64,000 nt of DNA, taken from positions 422,942 through 486,941 of the forward strand of contig NZ_JBLWFH010000003.1 in assembly GCF_050306235.1 (NCBI RefSeq). Reading direction: 5' to 3'. This document shows positions 45,601-53,265 of the stretch, piece by piece. This DNA comes from Glaciecola sp947496235. GTDB lineage: Bacteria; Pseudomonadota; Gammaproteobacteria; Enterobacterales; Alteromonadaceae. Under the pieces are notes generated by a model, which worked only from the letters and a program-made list of their open reading frames with translations, searched no databases and was not told the origin of the DNA. The translations under genes and the position numbers were made by a program. How positions within the stretch are numbered: position 1 is the stretch's first letter; each line of letters opens with the position of its first letter.

Positions 45601-45892
45601 TGCGGGCGCTGGTGTTTGGTTAACGGGTCGTAACCGCTTAGTCGATGGCGGCATAGCACGAGTGGCAGAATTCCCCGTATATTCTTTAACTGGTGATTGG
45701 ATTACCGAAGGACGCGGAATATCACCCGATATTGAGGTATCCAACCCTCCTTACGCAACCTTTAATGGTGAAGATGCGCAACTTAAACGTGCCATCGAAT
45801 ATTTGCAGCAAAAGCTAAAAGAAGCCCCTGTACCAGCACTAACTCCTAAGCCTTTCCCTGCGGTTGAGTCATCAGCTAAAGATATTCGTTAG
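42629..45892 (+). CDS. Tricorn-protease-like periplasmic S41 peptidase
   Basis: About 1087 residues from the ATG at 42629, giving a clear signal peptide (YSLLLALSSLLISFQVFS); the frame is open from 42560. N-terminal propellers with TolB-like blades (VSPDGKSLAFVADYSGQNAIYVM, SDDSRWIAYTDLGPV), a charged Lys/Glu linker near residue 570, a core domain, a PDZ domain (GDIILAVNGKKIGSAQQLLLAL), and an S41 catalytic part with IDVRRNRGGNIDSF and DEFTYSDGETFTAGIKAL (nucleophile Ser in YSDGE). It degrades peptides to short products, here in the periplasm. Stands alone. Confidence 0.93.
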   Translation: MTVKSIRYSLLLALSSLLISFQVFSQPGYFRDPSLHKDTVVFTADGDLWKLNLGQSKAAVRLTSHLGVEDSSAVSPDGKSLAFVADYSGQNAIYVMALAGGTPEQVSFELSNIRFQGWLDNQHLLYSTAANQGMHSSSLLKILSLTDSKVRVLPLSDAVEAAIDDEDVFFVQFGMQISTDNAHYYKGGAKGELYYFNQNKKKEAVKLTAQHEGSVRSPMLTKERVYFLSNQLGIDNVWSMKRDGSNLAQHTGFKDFPVRKPAIYQNQIVFQHGADIKVLDLATDKVKSLDIVLLSDFPQMREGPIEKPLDYFESASISPDGETVAVIARGQAAVAKTQNKRLVNIPSDQTARLRFATLSKDGDRLYAISDQTGDYEIWSFATDGSEDAKQLTKDGAGYRDGLWLSPDGKTLANTTKSGKLLLLDLATNKNTLIAQNDNQSASDVVFSDDSRWIAYTDLGPVIDRNSVFLYDIENNKGQYVSSDKYNDFSPAFSKDGNWLYFLSDRSFTPTPGHPWGDRNMGAAFNKRTQLFAIDLTKETPFAFKAPTELDENKKSKDDKKESSEEEDKQETPPVTIVWSGIQERLWQVDIPAGDYGNLAATKDFLFLTEEENLKAIGFGHNKELKTVTSGVNNYQLATGADTLLVQKGRGTGTNIHLVPAKDSFPSDLKEHKVNISDLQVEITPSLEFQLLFKDAWLMHRDSLFDPNMRGVNWQQVKQKYMPLVARITERSELNDVFEQMMGELNALHSQVRGGDIQEGAENQGYTTIGGVYEDTADGVKIKHIYQYDKDIISQAPPLAKPEVDAEAGDIILAVNGKKIGSAQQLLLALKNQAGRQVLLELQRGKEKLKTIVVPETSWRESRLVYQDWVARNSQKVSAVDSDIGYLHLYAMGSNDLASFAREFYAQYQKPALIIDVRRNRGGNIDSFIIEKLLRRAWSFWKMAQGEATTNMQQAFRGHLVVLADEFTYSDGETFTAGIKALEIAPVIGKQTAGAGVWLTGRNRLVDGGIARVAEFPVYSLTGDWITEGRGISPDIEVSNPPYATFNGEDAQLKRAIEYLQQKLKEAPVPALTPKPFPAVESSAKDIR

Positions 45893-45913
45893 CTATCATA
45901 TTGCATTGATTTA

Positions 45914-45945
45914 ATTCCCGTCGGCCTCCTCAGGCAGGCGGGAAT
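45914..45945. repeat. REP-like GC-rich hairpin
   Basis: ATTCCCG and CGGGAAT enclose a smaller GCCT / AGGC stem, giving an imperfect 32-nt hairpin, more GC-rich than its surroundings. Such ATTCCCG...CGGGAAT units are often dispersed repeats in proteobacterial genomes. Only this copy was noticed in the window, so the repeat status is inference. It could also terminate the tricorn-like gene, although there is no T-run. Confidence 0.45.
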
Positions 45946-46081
45946 CAGCGTTGATATCATCCGCATCCCCAAGATGACTTTAAGCTGTAAAATCGTCTAT
46001 AATTTACTCATTAACACTGAGCAAAATGAATTAAATTTGATAATAATACCTGCCGCTAGCTTTTCATTGATTGGCCTTAAA

Positions 46082-46825
46082 ATGGCAACACCAAACACCA
46101 TGCTCAATGATTGGGTTGAAACCATCTGGTCTACCGACGTATCCCAAGATACATTTACTGAAGTGAATGAAAAAATATATCCCGATGCTGGCTCAAGTCT
46201 AATTTTTGAAATCGACGGTGATAATATTCAGGTATGGTTTTCGTTCAATACATCAGTAACTTCTTATAATTGGCATACAAGTAAACGATACATAGGCGTT
46301 CGATTTCGTCCGGGAAGTGCACTCTCCCTTTTTTCTTCCCAGTTGAACCATGCTTGGCGAGAGACAGTTAATTTACTGAATATCAACTTTGCCCATTCTT
46401 CTAGTTTGCTAAGATTATTAGAACAATTGATAGTGTTAGAAAAACATCAACAAATTCATGCTGTCGAAGATTGGTTGCTAGCTTGTGTCACGCTGGATCA
46501 ACACAAAGCAAAAAAATGGAATGATTTACTCACCAAGGCGTCTGAGCGCTTGATATCTCCTTATCAGATAGCAGTTCAATCGGGGTTGACCAGACGTACC
46601 CTAGAGCGTAATTTTAAAAAGTATTTTGGCTACTCACCTCATCAACTTCACGGATTAGCCCAAATAAAATATGCTCGATGGCAATTAATAAAACCTGATT
46701 CCCGGCTTAGCAATGTAGCACTTAATTGTGGCTTCTTTGATCAATCTCACTTTAATCATGTCTTCAAACAACACACCCAAGAAACCCCTCTAGAATATCG
46801 TCAACGAAAATTGTCGCAAATTTAA
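46082..46825 (+). CDS. AraC-family transcriptional regulator
   Basis: About 247 residues if the ATG at 46082 (MATPNTMLNDWVETIWST) is used; the frame is open from 45974 and no ribosome binding site decides. The N-terminal domain resembles the DUF6597-type sensor (YPDAGSSLIFEIDGD, RPGSALSLF). The C-terminus has two helix-turn-helix units: SPYQIAVQSGLTRRTLERNFKKYFGYSPHQL and LSNVALNCGFFDQSHFNHVFKQHTQETPLEYRQ. It lies 61 bp upstream of the AhpD-like gene in the same direction and is a likely local regulator. Confidence 0.88.
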   Translation: MATPNTMLNDWVETIWSTDVSQDTFTEVNEKIYPDAGSSLIFEIDGDNIQVWFSFNTSVTSYNWHTSKRYIGVRFRPGSALSLFSSQLNHAWRETVNLLNINFAHSSSLLRLLEQLIVLEKHQQIHAVEDWLLACVTLDQHKAKKWNDLLTKASERLISPYQIAVQSGLTRRTLERNFKKYFGYSPHQLHGLAQIKYARWQLIKPDSRLSNVALNCGFFDQSHFNHVFKQHTQETPLEYRQRKLSQI

Positions 46826-46886
46826 AATAACTAAGAAAATGACATCTCTACACTATATGTAGTTTTTTAATATTGTAGAGGTAAAC

Positions 46887-47336
46887 ATGCACGATAGAAT
46901 TTCCCAATCATCCCTTTTTCAGCTTTGCCCTCGCTTAGTGCCAAGTTTAATGGAACTAGGTAATAATCCTTCTGTTGAAACAATAAGTACAGGACTGCTA
47001 CATATAGTTAAACTTAGGGCTTCACAAATCAACAACTGCGGTTTTTGTCAACACATGCATGCCCACGAAGCCAGAGTCGACGGCGAACATCAATCTAGGT
47101 TAGATGTACTACCCGCATGGCGAGAATTAAGTTGCTTTAATCTGCAAGAAAAAGCGGCTTTAGCTTGGACAGAAGCATTAACCTTAATTCATCAACAAGC
47201 ATTAGACCAAGATGTTTACCAGACGGTTTTAGATGCTTTTGGAGAACAAGGACTTGTTGAATTGACCACTGTTATTTTGCAAATAAACAGTTGGAATCGC
47301 ATCGCTGTAAGTTTTAATTTTCAACCAGATATGTAG
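46887..47336 (+). CDS. Carboxymuconolactone-decarboxylase/AhpD-like protein
   Basis: 149 residues with the AhpD-like redox signature NNCGFCQHMHAHEAR (CxxC plus His) and the usual flanks: LLHIVKLRASQIN before it, then LDVLPAWRELSCFNLQEKAALAWTEALT. Members act as alkylhydroperoxidase-type thiol enzymes or decarboxylases. AGAGG precedes the start. The YrhK-like gene follows after 16 bp. Confidence 0.88.
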   Translation: MHDRISQSSLFQLCPRLVPSLMELGNNPSVETISTGLLHIVKLRASQINNCGFCQHMHAHEARVDGEHQSRLDVLPAWRELSCFNLQEKAALAWTEALTLIHQQALDQDVYQTVLDAFGEQGLVELTTVILQINSWNRIAVSFNFQPDM

Positions 47337-47352
47337 TCCTGAGGTAGTAGAG

Positions 47353-47526
47353 ATGTCAACGTCAAATAATGTTCAGACAAAATCATTGAGAATCATGGCC
47401 AGTTTGTCATTTTTCTTTGGTAGTACACTTTTTCTACCCACGTTTGCCGATTATGCAACCATAGGGGTTTGGCTTTTTATGTTGGGCTCAGCACTTATGT
47501 TCGTTGACTTAATAAGATCTAGGTAG
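47353..47526 (+). CDS. Small YrhK-like membrane protein
   Basis: 57-residue protein beginning MSTSNNVQTKSLRIMASL. Two hydrophobic helices (SFFFGSTLFLPTF and IGVWLFMLGSALMFVDL) with a Phe-Ala-Asp turn between them and a basic end DLIRSR. It resembles the YrhK-like domain, a short membrane unit of unknown function. AGGTAGTAG lies just before the ATG and the stop is TAG at 47524. It is the third gene of an AraC/AhpD-like/YrhK-like group. Confidence 0.75.
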   Translation: MSTSNNVQTKSLRIMASLSFFFGSTLFLPTFADYATIGVWLFMLGSALMFVDLIRSR

Positions 47527-47683
47527 CTGACGTAGTCTATTAAAGGCCCCCGTTAAAAGCAATAATACTTACAAAATTTCAAACAATGTAAAGTTAGCGT
47601 AAAGAAGAGAACTGTTCGCAAGGTTTTAAAGTCGATAGTGTTAATTGAAAAAGACTGGAAAACTTGCCGTGAAAAAAAATCAA

Positions 47684-48538
47684 ATGCTCTTGACCCGTAG
47701 ACAAGCACTGATTTCAATCGCTTCTATTGCAGCACTCTCTCCCATTGTTGCTTTAACAGGTTGCGGAGGAGGTGGCTCCTCCGCAACTAATTTAGATAAT
47801 TCTTCAGGCTCTGGTGGTTCAAGTAGTTCAGGTGGTTCATCTACTCCCACGACCAATAATGGAAATTGGTTAAGTGGGGGTACACAAAATATGACCGCCA
47901 ACTTTCCTGAAGACAATATCTTCGCAAACGCAAGTACGTGCACTGTTGAATTAACTGGGCAGCAGACAGAAGGGCCTTGTTACTTTGATTCTGATTATCT
48001 TGATGACATATCGGCAGGTCAAACAGGTTTACCCATGATGTTATGTCTTCAGCTTATTGATAGCGCTTGTAATCCTTTAGCTGGCTATGAAATTGAAGTT
48101 TGGCATTGTGATGTAAGAGGCGTGTACTCTGCCGACACTTCAGGCGCAGCTGATACTAGAGGGTTTAATTCATCTTTTTGTTCTGGAAACGACAGTGCAG
48201 CACTTGCCTCTAAATGGTTTAGAGGCATCGCTGTAACTGATAGCAGCGGTCGGGTCAATTTTAAGACTTGTTTTCCCGGTTGGTATAGCGGTCGTGCCAT
48301 TCATATACACTTTAGGGTAAGACAAAACAATTTGGACTCCTTGGTTTCCCAGTTTGGTTTTGATGATACCTTTTGCGATGATATTTGCTCTACTCATTCT
48401 GATTATGCTTCGCGCGGCACACCTAATACACATTTAACCAACGATACTGTGTTTGGGAATGACTATGCTAAATATCTGTTTGATCTTGAGCAAAACCAAG
48501 ACGGTTCTTTGTTAGGCTATAAACGTATTATCATTTAG
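47684..48538 (+). CDS. Intradiol ring-cleavage dioxygenase-like Tat lipoprotein
   Basis: About 284 residues from the ATG at 47684; GTG at 47669 or TTG at 47645 are alternatives. N-terminus has a twin-arginine motif (TRRQALISI) and a lipobox LTGC followed by GGGGSS and a Ser/Gly-rich linker, so it is likely exported folded and lipid-anchored. The catalytic domain matches the protocatechuate 3,4-dioxygenase fold: TEGPCYF, IEVWHCDVRGVYS with the first Tyr ligand, FKTCFPGWYSGRAIHIHFRV with the second Tyr and both His ligands. Extra Cys pairs (CSG, CDDICSTH) fit a periplasmic protein. The substrate is unknown; exported members of this family are common and little studied. Confidence 0.88.
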   Translation: MLLTRRQALISIASIAALSPIVALTGCGGGGSSATNLDNSSGSGGSSSSGGSSTPTTNNGNWLSGGTQNMTANFPEDNIFANASTCTVELTGQQTEGPCYFDSDYLDDISAGQTGLPMMLCLQLIDSACNPLAGYEIEVWHCDVRGVYSADTSGAADTRGFNSSFCSGNDSAALASKWFRGIAVTDSSGRVNFKTCFPGWYSGRAIHIHFRVRQNNLDSLVSQFGFDDTFCDDICSTHSDYASRGTPNTHLTNDTVFGNDYAKYLFDLEQNQDGSLLGYKRIII

Positions 48539-48648
48539 AGTTAATTGGCCTTTTATGGGCGAAATATATGTGGTAATACTGCCTTCTATACTTATTTTCA
48601 CTAATTAACTTGGCTGATATTCAATCGTTCAAACGTATAGGGGAATTA

Positions 48649-48690
48649 TTTGGGGCACTCGTTTTAATTAACATGCCCCAAACTATTTTT
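48649..48690 (+). terminator. Intrinsic terminator, plus-strand orientation
   Basis: TTTGGGGCA / TGCCCCAAA 9-bp stem with a 16-nt loop, followed by CTATTTTTTC. It lies between the dioxygenase stop and the converging gene at 48702. Confidence 0.7.
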
Positions 48691-48701
48691 TCAATTCATT
48701 T

Positions 48702-49844
48702 CTACTGACAGGCTACGGGAAAGTGGTAAATTGTCTCTGAACAGCTTGCACCATTCTCATCAGACATACAAACTCTTGCACTCACCGAGCGCGTACAGAA
48801 CTGAATGCCATCTTGGTTGAGAATATTCAATTGATTTGACGACTCCAAACCATCACCAACAAAATTGCCCCAAGGAGCAGAGTTTGCTATTTGCTGTAAA
48901 AGTTCACGCAAGCAAGGAGAATCACTGGTGCCTGTCGTTTGAGTATCGTTTGTAACAGGCACATCAAAGATCATTTCAAAGCTACGCGAATCTACAGTTG
49001 ATCTATTTTTATTTACCCACAACTTCGATATTATTTTGGCTTGACCGGGTTCATTTATGAGTCCACCAAATTCTACCCCAAATATTATTTTATTTGCACC
49101 ATCTCCAATTGCTGCAAATACTGGGCGTTCCTCACTGTCCATATAGACTTGAAAGCCTACTGAGTTTTTTGACAAATTAATTCCTATTCCAGAGACATCG
49201 ACATCTTCATTTAGATCGTAAACATTTTGACCAGATCCATTCAGTCTTGAAATGATTGTATCTATTACAAACTGCTCCACCTCAGACCTACTTTGTGGAT
49301 TCATATATTCCTTTAAAACATGGCACGCTGCCGTATCTGAACTGTCATCTGTTGAATTCTTTCGAAACTCATCGCCTATAGAATCTAACGAACTAAAATT
49401 TGAAAATAGATTTGGATCAAGATTCAGCATACCATTATCAGTAGCCAACACTATATCATCAAAAAATTGATAAAAAGCCTGTGCAGTTTCCAACTCCTCA
49501 GTTGATAGCGACAAATTTTGCACATTTAGTTGTACAGAAAACTGTTGTGTATGAAATGCTGAAACTTTAAATTTATAGGCTATCTTGTCTTGTGGATTTA
49601 ATATAACAACGTCTTTTTGAGTTGGTTCACAAACAACCTGAGTTTCATCTATAGTTGCTGGACCACCATTTAAATCCTCGAACCGACATCGTGGCTGGAC
49701 ATATTTTGTAGAAGCTAATTGCTTGGCTTCTGGTTGAGTGCAGTCATGACAAACGAAAGCATCTATCATTTGTGCATTAGCGATATTTAAATAGAATAAC
49801 AAATTCAAAAATGTAACTATTTTTAATGTAATTTTTACAAACAT
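48702..49844 (-). CDS. Hypothetical secreted protein behind a poly-G promoter
   Basis: About 380 residues from the ATG at 49844, which has AAAGGA upstream and gives a signal peptide (ITLKIVTFLNLLFYLNIANA). The mature protein starts with a Cys pair (FVCHDCTQ), has further Cys in PRCRFED and QVVCEP, and ends with several Cys (FCTRSVSARVCMSDENGASCSETIYHFPVACQ), suggesting disulfide-bonded periplasmic or secreted folding. No family recognised. An in-frame ATG at 49895 would start translation in the poly-G tract and is less likely. AT-rich with codon use looser than its neighbours. Confidence 0.75.
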   Translation of the reverse strand: MFVKITLKIVTFLNLLFYLNIANAQMIDAFVCHDCTQPEAKQLASTKYVQPRCRFEDLNGGPATIDETQVVCEPTQKDVVILNPQDKIAYKFKVSAFHTQQFSVQLNVQNLSLSTEELETAQAFYQFFDDIVLATDNGMLNLDPNLFSNFSSLDSIGDEFRKNSTDDSSDTAACHVLKEYMNPQSRSEVEQFVIDTIISRLNGSGQNVYDLNEDVDVSGIGINLSKNSVGFQVYMDSEERPVFAAIGDGANKIIFGVEFGGLINEPGQAKIISKLWVNKNRSTVDSRSFEMIFDVPVTNDTQTTGTSDSPCLRELLQQIANSAPWGNFVGDGLESSNQLNILNQDGIQFCTRSVSARVCMSDENGASCSETIYHFPVACQ

Positions 49845-49876
49845 TTCTCGATTCCTTTCACGTATACTAAAGTCTA

Positions 49877-49906
49877 AATTTACCCCCCCCCTCATCGTTC
49901 TGTCAA
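49877..49906 (-). promoter_or_regulatory. Putative promoter with nine-G spacer tract
   Basis: On the minus strand TTGACA (49906-49901) is followed by 18 nt and TAAATT (49882-49877). The spacer contains an uninterrupted run of nine Gs (plus-strand Cs at 49883-49891) directly next to the -10. Gain or loss of a G would change the -35/-10 distance between 17, 18 and 19. Hexamer assignment is inference; the tract is seen directly. Confidence 0.6.
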
Positions 49907-49973
49907 CAACAAAAAATTGCTTGATTAGAATTAAGAAATTTTACTAATCAAGCGGCTTAAACAAATAAAAAAA

Positions 49974-51239
49974 TTAGCTTTTTTGACGCTTCATTGAATC
50001 GAAGAATTCGTCGTTGGTTTTGGTCATTGATAAACGGCTGATAAGGAATTCCATTGCGTCCACTTCTGACATTTCATGTACGATTTTACGTAAAATCCAC
50101 ATTTTTTGTAGCTCATCAGGTTTGGTCAACAATTCTTCTCTACGAGTACCAGAGCGGTTGAAATCAATGGCTGGGAATACACGTTTTTCTGCAATTTTAC
50201 GATTCAAGTGCAGTTCCATGTTACCTGTACCTTTAAATTCTTCGTAGATTACCTCGTCCATTTTCGAACCTGTATCAATCAAGGCTGTAGCTATGATAGT
50301 TAAACTTCCGCCCTCTTCTACATTACGAGCAGCACCAAAGAAGCGCTTAGGTTTGTGCAATGCATTAGCATCTACACCACCGGTCAGTACTTTACCTGAA
50401 GAAGGAATAACAGTGTTGTATGCACGTGCTAAACGTGTAATTGAGTCTAATAAGATTACCACGTCTTTTTTATGCTCAACTAATCGCTTAGCCTTTTCGA
50501 TAACCATTTCAGCTACTTGAACGTGACGGCTAGCAGGTTCGTCAAAGGTAGAAGCTACCACTTCGCCTTGCACCAAGCGTTGCATTTCGGTTACTTCTTC
50601 AGGACGTTCATCAATCAACAATACCATCAACTGACATTCAGGATGATTGGCAGCAATAGATTGCGCAATGTTCTGAAGCAATAAGGTTTTACCCGCTTTA
50701 GGCGGAGCTACTATCAAACCACGTTGACCACAGCCCACAGGTGATGCCAAGTCTAGTACACGGGCAGTAATATCTTCGGTACTACCATTTCCACGCTCCA
50801 TGCGTAAACGAGAATTAGCATGCAGTGGAGTAAGGTTTTCAAAAAGGATTTTATTGCGGGAGTTTTCTGGTTTGTCGAAGTTGACTTCACGAATCTTTAA
50901 AAGGGCAAAATAACGTTCACTGTCTTTTGGCGGTCTGATTTTTCCAGCGATAGTATCGCCAGTTCTCAGGTTAAAGCGCCGAATTTGGCTCGGTGAAACA
51001 TAAATATCATCTGGGCCAGCTAAATAAGACGAGTCTCCCGAGCGCAAAAAGCCAAAGCCGTCTTGCAAAATCTCAAGTACACCGTCACCAAAGATATCTT
51101 CACCGCCTTTAGCATGCGCTTTAAGAATAGAGAAGATAATGTCTTGTTTACGGGCGCGGGCAAGATTTTCGAGGCCCATGGTTTCAGCTAGTTCAACTAG
51201 TTCATTGATAGGTTTCTGTTTTAATTCAGTTAAATTCAT
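49974..51239 (-). CDS. rho: Transcription termination factor Rho
   Basis: 421 residues, standard length. N-terminal RNA-binding domain MNLTELKQKPINELVELAETMGLENLARARKQ and DGFGFLRSGDSSYLAGPDDIYVSPSQIRRF; ATPase with PPKAGKTLLLQNIA (Walker A), LMVLLIDERPEEVTEMQR (Walker B and catalytic Glu), LDSITRLARAYN and the Q/R loops GGVDANALHKPKRFFGAARN. C-terminal FNRSGTRREELL. Downstream of trxA on the same strand, as in E. coli. Confidence 0.97.
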   Translation of the reverse strand: MNLTELKQKPINELVELAETMGLENLARARKQDIIFSILKAHAKGGEDIFGDGVLEILQDGFGFLRSGDSSYLAGPDDIYVSPSQIRRFNLRTGDTIAGKIRPPKDSERYFALLKIREVNFDKPENSRNKILFENLTPLHANSRLRMERGNGSTEDITARVLDLASPVGCGQRGLIVAPPKAGKTLLLQNIAQSIAANHPECQLMVLLIDERPEEVTEMQRLVQGEVVASTFDEPASRHVQVAEMVIEKAKRLVEHKKDVVILLDSITRLARAYNTVIPSSGKVLTGGVDANALHKPKRFFGAARNVEEGGSLTIIATALIDTGSKMDEVIYEEFKGTGNMELHLNRKIAEKRVFPAIDFNRSGTRREELLTKPDELQKMWILRKIVHEMSEVDAMEFLISRLSMTKTNDEFFDSMKRQKS

Positions 51240-51494
51240 TTCGGTGGGTCTTAGTTGGGTACATGCTAGTACGGATTATTACTCGTGTTAAGTGACTCGT
51301 TCAGGTTCAAAAATTTTTTGTAATCGACAAACGCTATAGCTGGACACCTTTTCATTTTTGCGGATGATAAGAAGACCATGTTAAAAGAGTGACTCGCTCG
51401 AAACGAAGCGATTACTTTGGTGAGTTGTTAATAAATTAGCACCTATTTATATTATCGTCCAGTGATACTGTAATTTTAATTTGATTCAAAACAA
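51240..51494 (-). promoter_or_regulatory. Rho leader/intergenic region
   Basis: 255 bp between the trxA terminator and rho. rho genes commonly have long autoregulated leaders. I see pyrimidine- and purine-rich stretches but no distinct hairpin or short coding frame that I can support. Confidence 0.4.
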
Positions 51495-51522
51495 AAAAGG
51501 CCAAATGTTAACTTGGCCTTTT
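51495..51522. terminator. Terminator of trxA
   Basis: Perfect 10-bp stem AAAAGGCCAA / TTGGCCTTTT with loop ATGTTAAC, 16 bp beyond the trxA stop. Confidence 0.85.
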
Positions 51523-51538
51523 GTCGAAGATTGGTTTA

Positions 51539-51865
51539 TTAAAGATTTTCTTCAATAAATTCTTTCAATTGTGATTTAGACAAGGCACCAACCTTAGTTG
51601 CTGCTACACCACCATTCTTAAATAAAAGTAGTGTGGGGATACCACGAATACCATATTTTGGTGGTGTTTCATTGTTTTCATCAACATTTAATTTACCAAT
51701 TGTGACTTTACCTTCGTATTCGTCAGCAATTTCGTCTAGAATAGGAGCGATCATTTTACAGGGGCCGCACCATTCTGCCCAGAAATCAACTAAAACAGGA
51801 CCAGATGCATTGATTACATCGGCTTCGAATTTATCGTCAGTTAACGCGATTATTTTGTCGCTCAT
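51539..51865 (-). CDS. trxA: Thioredoxin 1
   Basis: 108 residues with the canonical active site WAEWCGPCKMIAPIL, cis-Pro in RGIPTLLLF and the Asp in LVDFWAEW. General cytosolic disulfide reductase. Divergent from rhlB and upstream of rho, the conserved enterobacterial arrangement. Confidence 0.97.
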   Translation of the reverse strand: MSDKIIALTDDKFEADVINASGPVLVDFWAEWCGPCKMIAPILDEIADEYEGKVTIGKLNVDENNETPPKYGIRGIPTLLLFKNGGVAATKVGALSKSQLKEFIEENL

Positions 51866-51964
51866 TCTTTTCTCCAGTTCAGGAAATTATTACACTAATG
51901 TATTCTTTCCTAATAGTGTTATATAGAACCTATTTTCAATGCAAGCAATGATAAGCTATAAGCT

Positions 51965-53257
51965 ATGCCAACAACACATTTAACAAACACAAGTTTTACC
52001 TCAATGCCGCTTCACCCTCAGATTCTGTCTGCACTTGAAGCTGAAAATTACAGTCAATGCACGCCCATTCAAGAAATGAGTTTGCCGCAACTTCTTGCTG
52101 GACAAGATATCGCAGGTCAAGCACAAACAGGGACCGGCAAAACCATGACCTTCTTACTGGCGACTTTTCATCATTTGCTGAATAATTCCAGTGAGAACGA
52201 AAATCATGGGCCTAGTGCTATCATCATGGCTCCTACGCGAGAATTAGCCATTCAGATCCATAACGATGCCAAAATGCTTGCTCAGCATACGGGATTAACC
52301 CTTGGCGTAGTATATGGGGGCGAAGGATATGAAAGTCAACGCCAACAATTAGAAAAAGGCGTTGATATTCTCATTGGAACCACAGGTCGCATAATAGATT
52401 ACTACAAACAAAAAGTTTTCTCCCTAAAAAATGTCAAAGTAGCCGTGTTAGATGAAGCTGATCGTATGTTTGATCTGGGTTTCATTAAAGATATTCGCTA
52501 TCTATTTAGACAGATGCCGGAACCAGCAAAACGCTTGAACATGTTGTTTTCAGCTACATTGAGCATGCGAGTGCAAGAGTTGGCTTATGAGCACATGAAT
52601 AATCCAGCAAGCGTGCAAATAGAACCGGAAACAAAAACCAATTCTCGTATTTCCGAAGAACTCTTTTATCCGTCAAATGAAGATAAGCCGCTTTTATTAT
52701 TGACGCTATTAGAAGAAGAATGGCCAGATCGTGCTATAGTTTTTGCCAATACCAAGCAGGATTGCGAACTTGTTACCTCATGGCTAGAAGCCGATAAACA
52801 TAGAGTGGGCTTGCTCAGTGGCGACGTTCAGCAAAAAAGACGTATAAGTATTTTGGAAGGCTTTACCAAAGGCGATTTGGATATTTTAGTTGCAACAGAT
52901 GTTGCCGCTAGAGGTATTCATATTGATAAAGTTACCCATGTTTTCAATTATGACCTACCGGATGATGCCGAAGACTATGTGCATCGCATAGGTCGAACTG
53001 GCAGAGCTGGAGAAGTCGGTGCAGCTATCAGCTTTGCCTGTGAAAAGTACGCTCAAAATTTGACCGCAATAGAACAATATATTGGTCATGAAATTCCAGT
53101 TACAGACTATAATCCAAATTTATTATTAGATGATGTACCAACACCTAAAGTAAAAACTCGCAATAACCGAAACAGAAAGGGTAGCAACCGTAATAACGGA
53201 AATCGCAACCATAATAAAGGTAAAGGGCAACGCCGACGAGCAGCCGAAAATAAATAG
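51965..53257 (+). CDS. rhlB: ATP-dependent RNA helicase RhlB
   Basis: 430 residues. Helicase motifs: PIQEMSLP, AQTGTGKTM, PTRELAIQI, TTGRIIDY, DEADRMFDLGF, SATLS, VATDVAARGIHIDKV and HRIGRTGRAG. The short basic, Asn/Arg-rich tail (NRNRKGSNRNNGNRNHNKGKGQRRR) fits RhlB, the helicase of the RNA degradosome. Divergent from trxA and 8 bp before gppA, as in E. coli. Confidence 0.94.
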   Translation: MPTTHLTNTSFTSMPLHPQILSALEAENYSQCTPIQEMSLPQLLAGQDIAGQAQTGTGKTMTFLLATFHHLLNNSSENENHGPSAIIMAPTRELAIQIHNDAKMLAQHTGLTLGVVYGGEGYESQRQQLEKGVDILIGTTGRIIDYYKQKVFSLKNVKVAVLDEADRMFDLGFIKDIRYLFRQMPEPAKRLNMLFSATLSMRVQELAYEHMNNPASVQIEPETKTNSRISEELFYPSNEDKPLLLLTLLEEEWPDRAIVFANTKQDCELVTSWLEADKHRVGLLSGDVQQKRRISILEGFTKGDLDILVATDVAARGIHIDKVTHVFNYDLPDDAEDYVHRIGRTGRAGEVGAAISFACEKYAQNLTAIEQYIGHEIPVTDYNPNLLLDDVPTPKVKTRNNRNRKGSNRNNGNRNHNKGKGQRRRAAENK

Positions 53258-53265
53258 AGGTTTGA

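Noticed and set aside
25143..45892. Two frames of identical length (1110 codons, from 25143 and 42560), both with propellers, as a duplication
   Set aside because: The catalytic domains are unrelated (amidohydrolase versus S41 with PDZ), and the second one's real start is later.
49845..49895. Poly-G tract as coding sequence with translational phase variation
   Set aside because: The frame is open through it, but the signal peptide and ribosome binding site favour the ATG at 49844, so a transcriptional effect is more likely.
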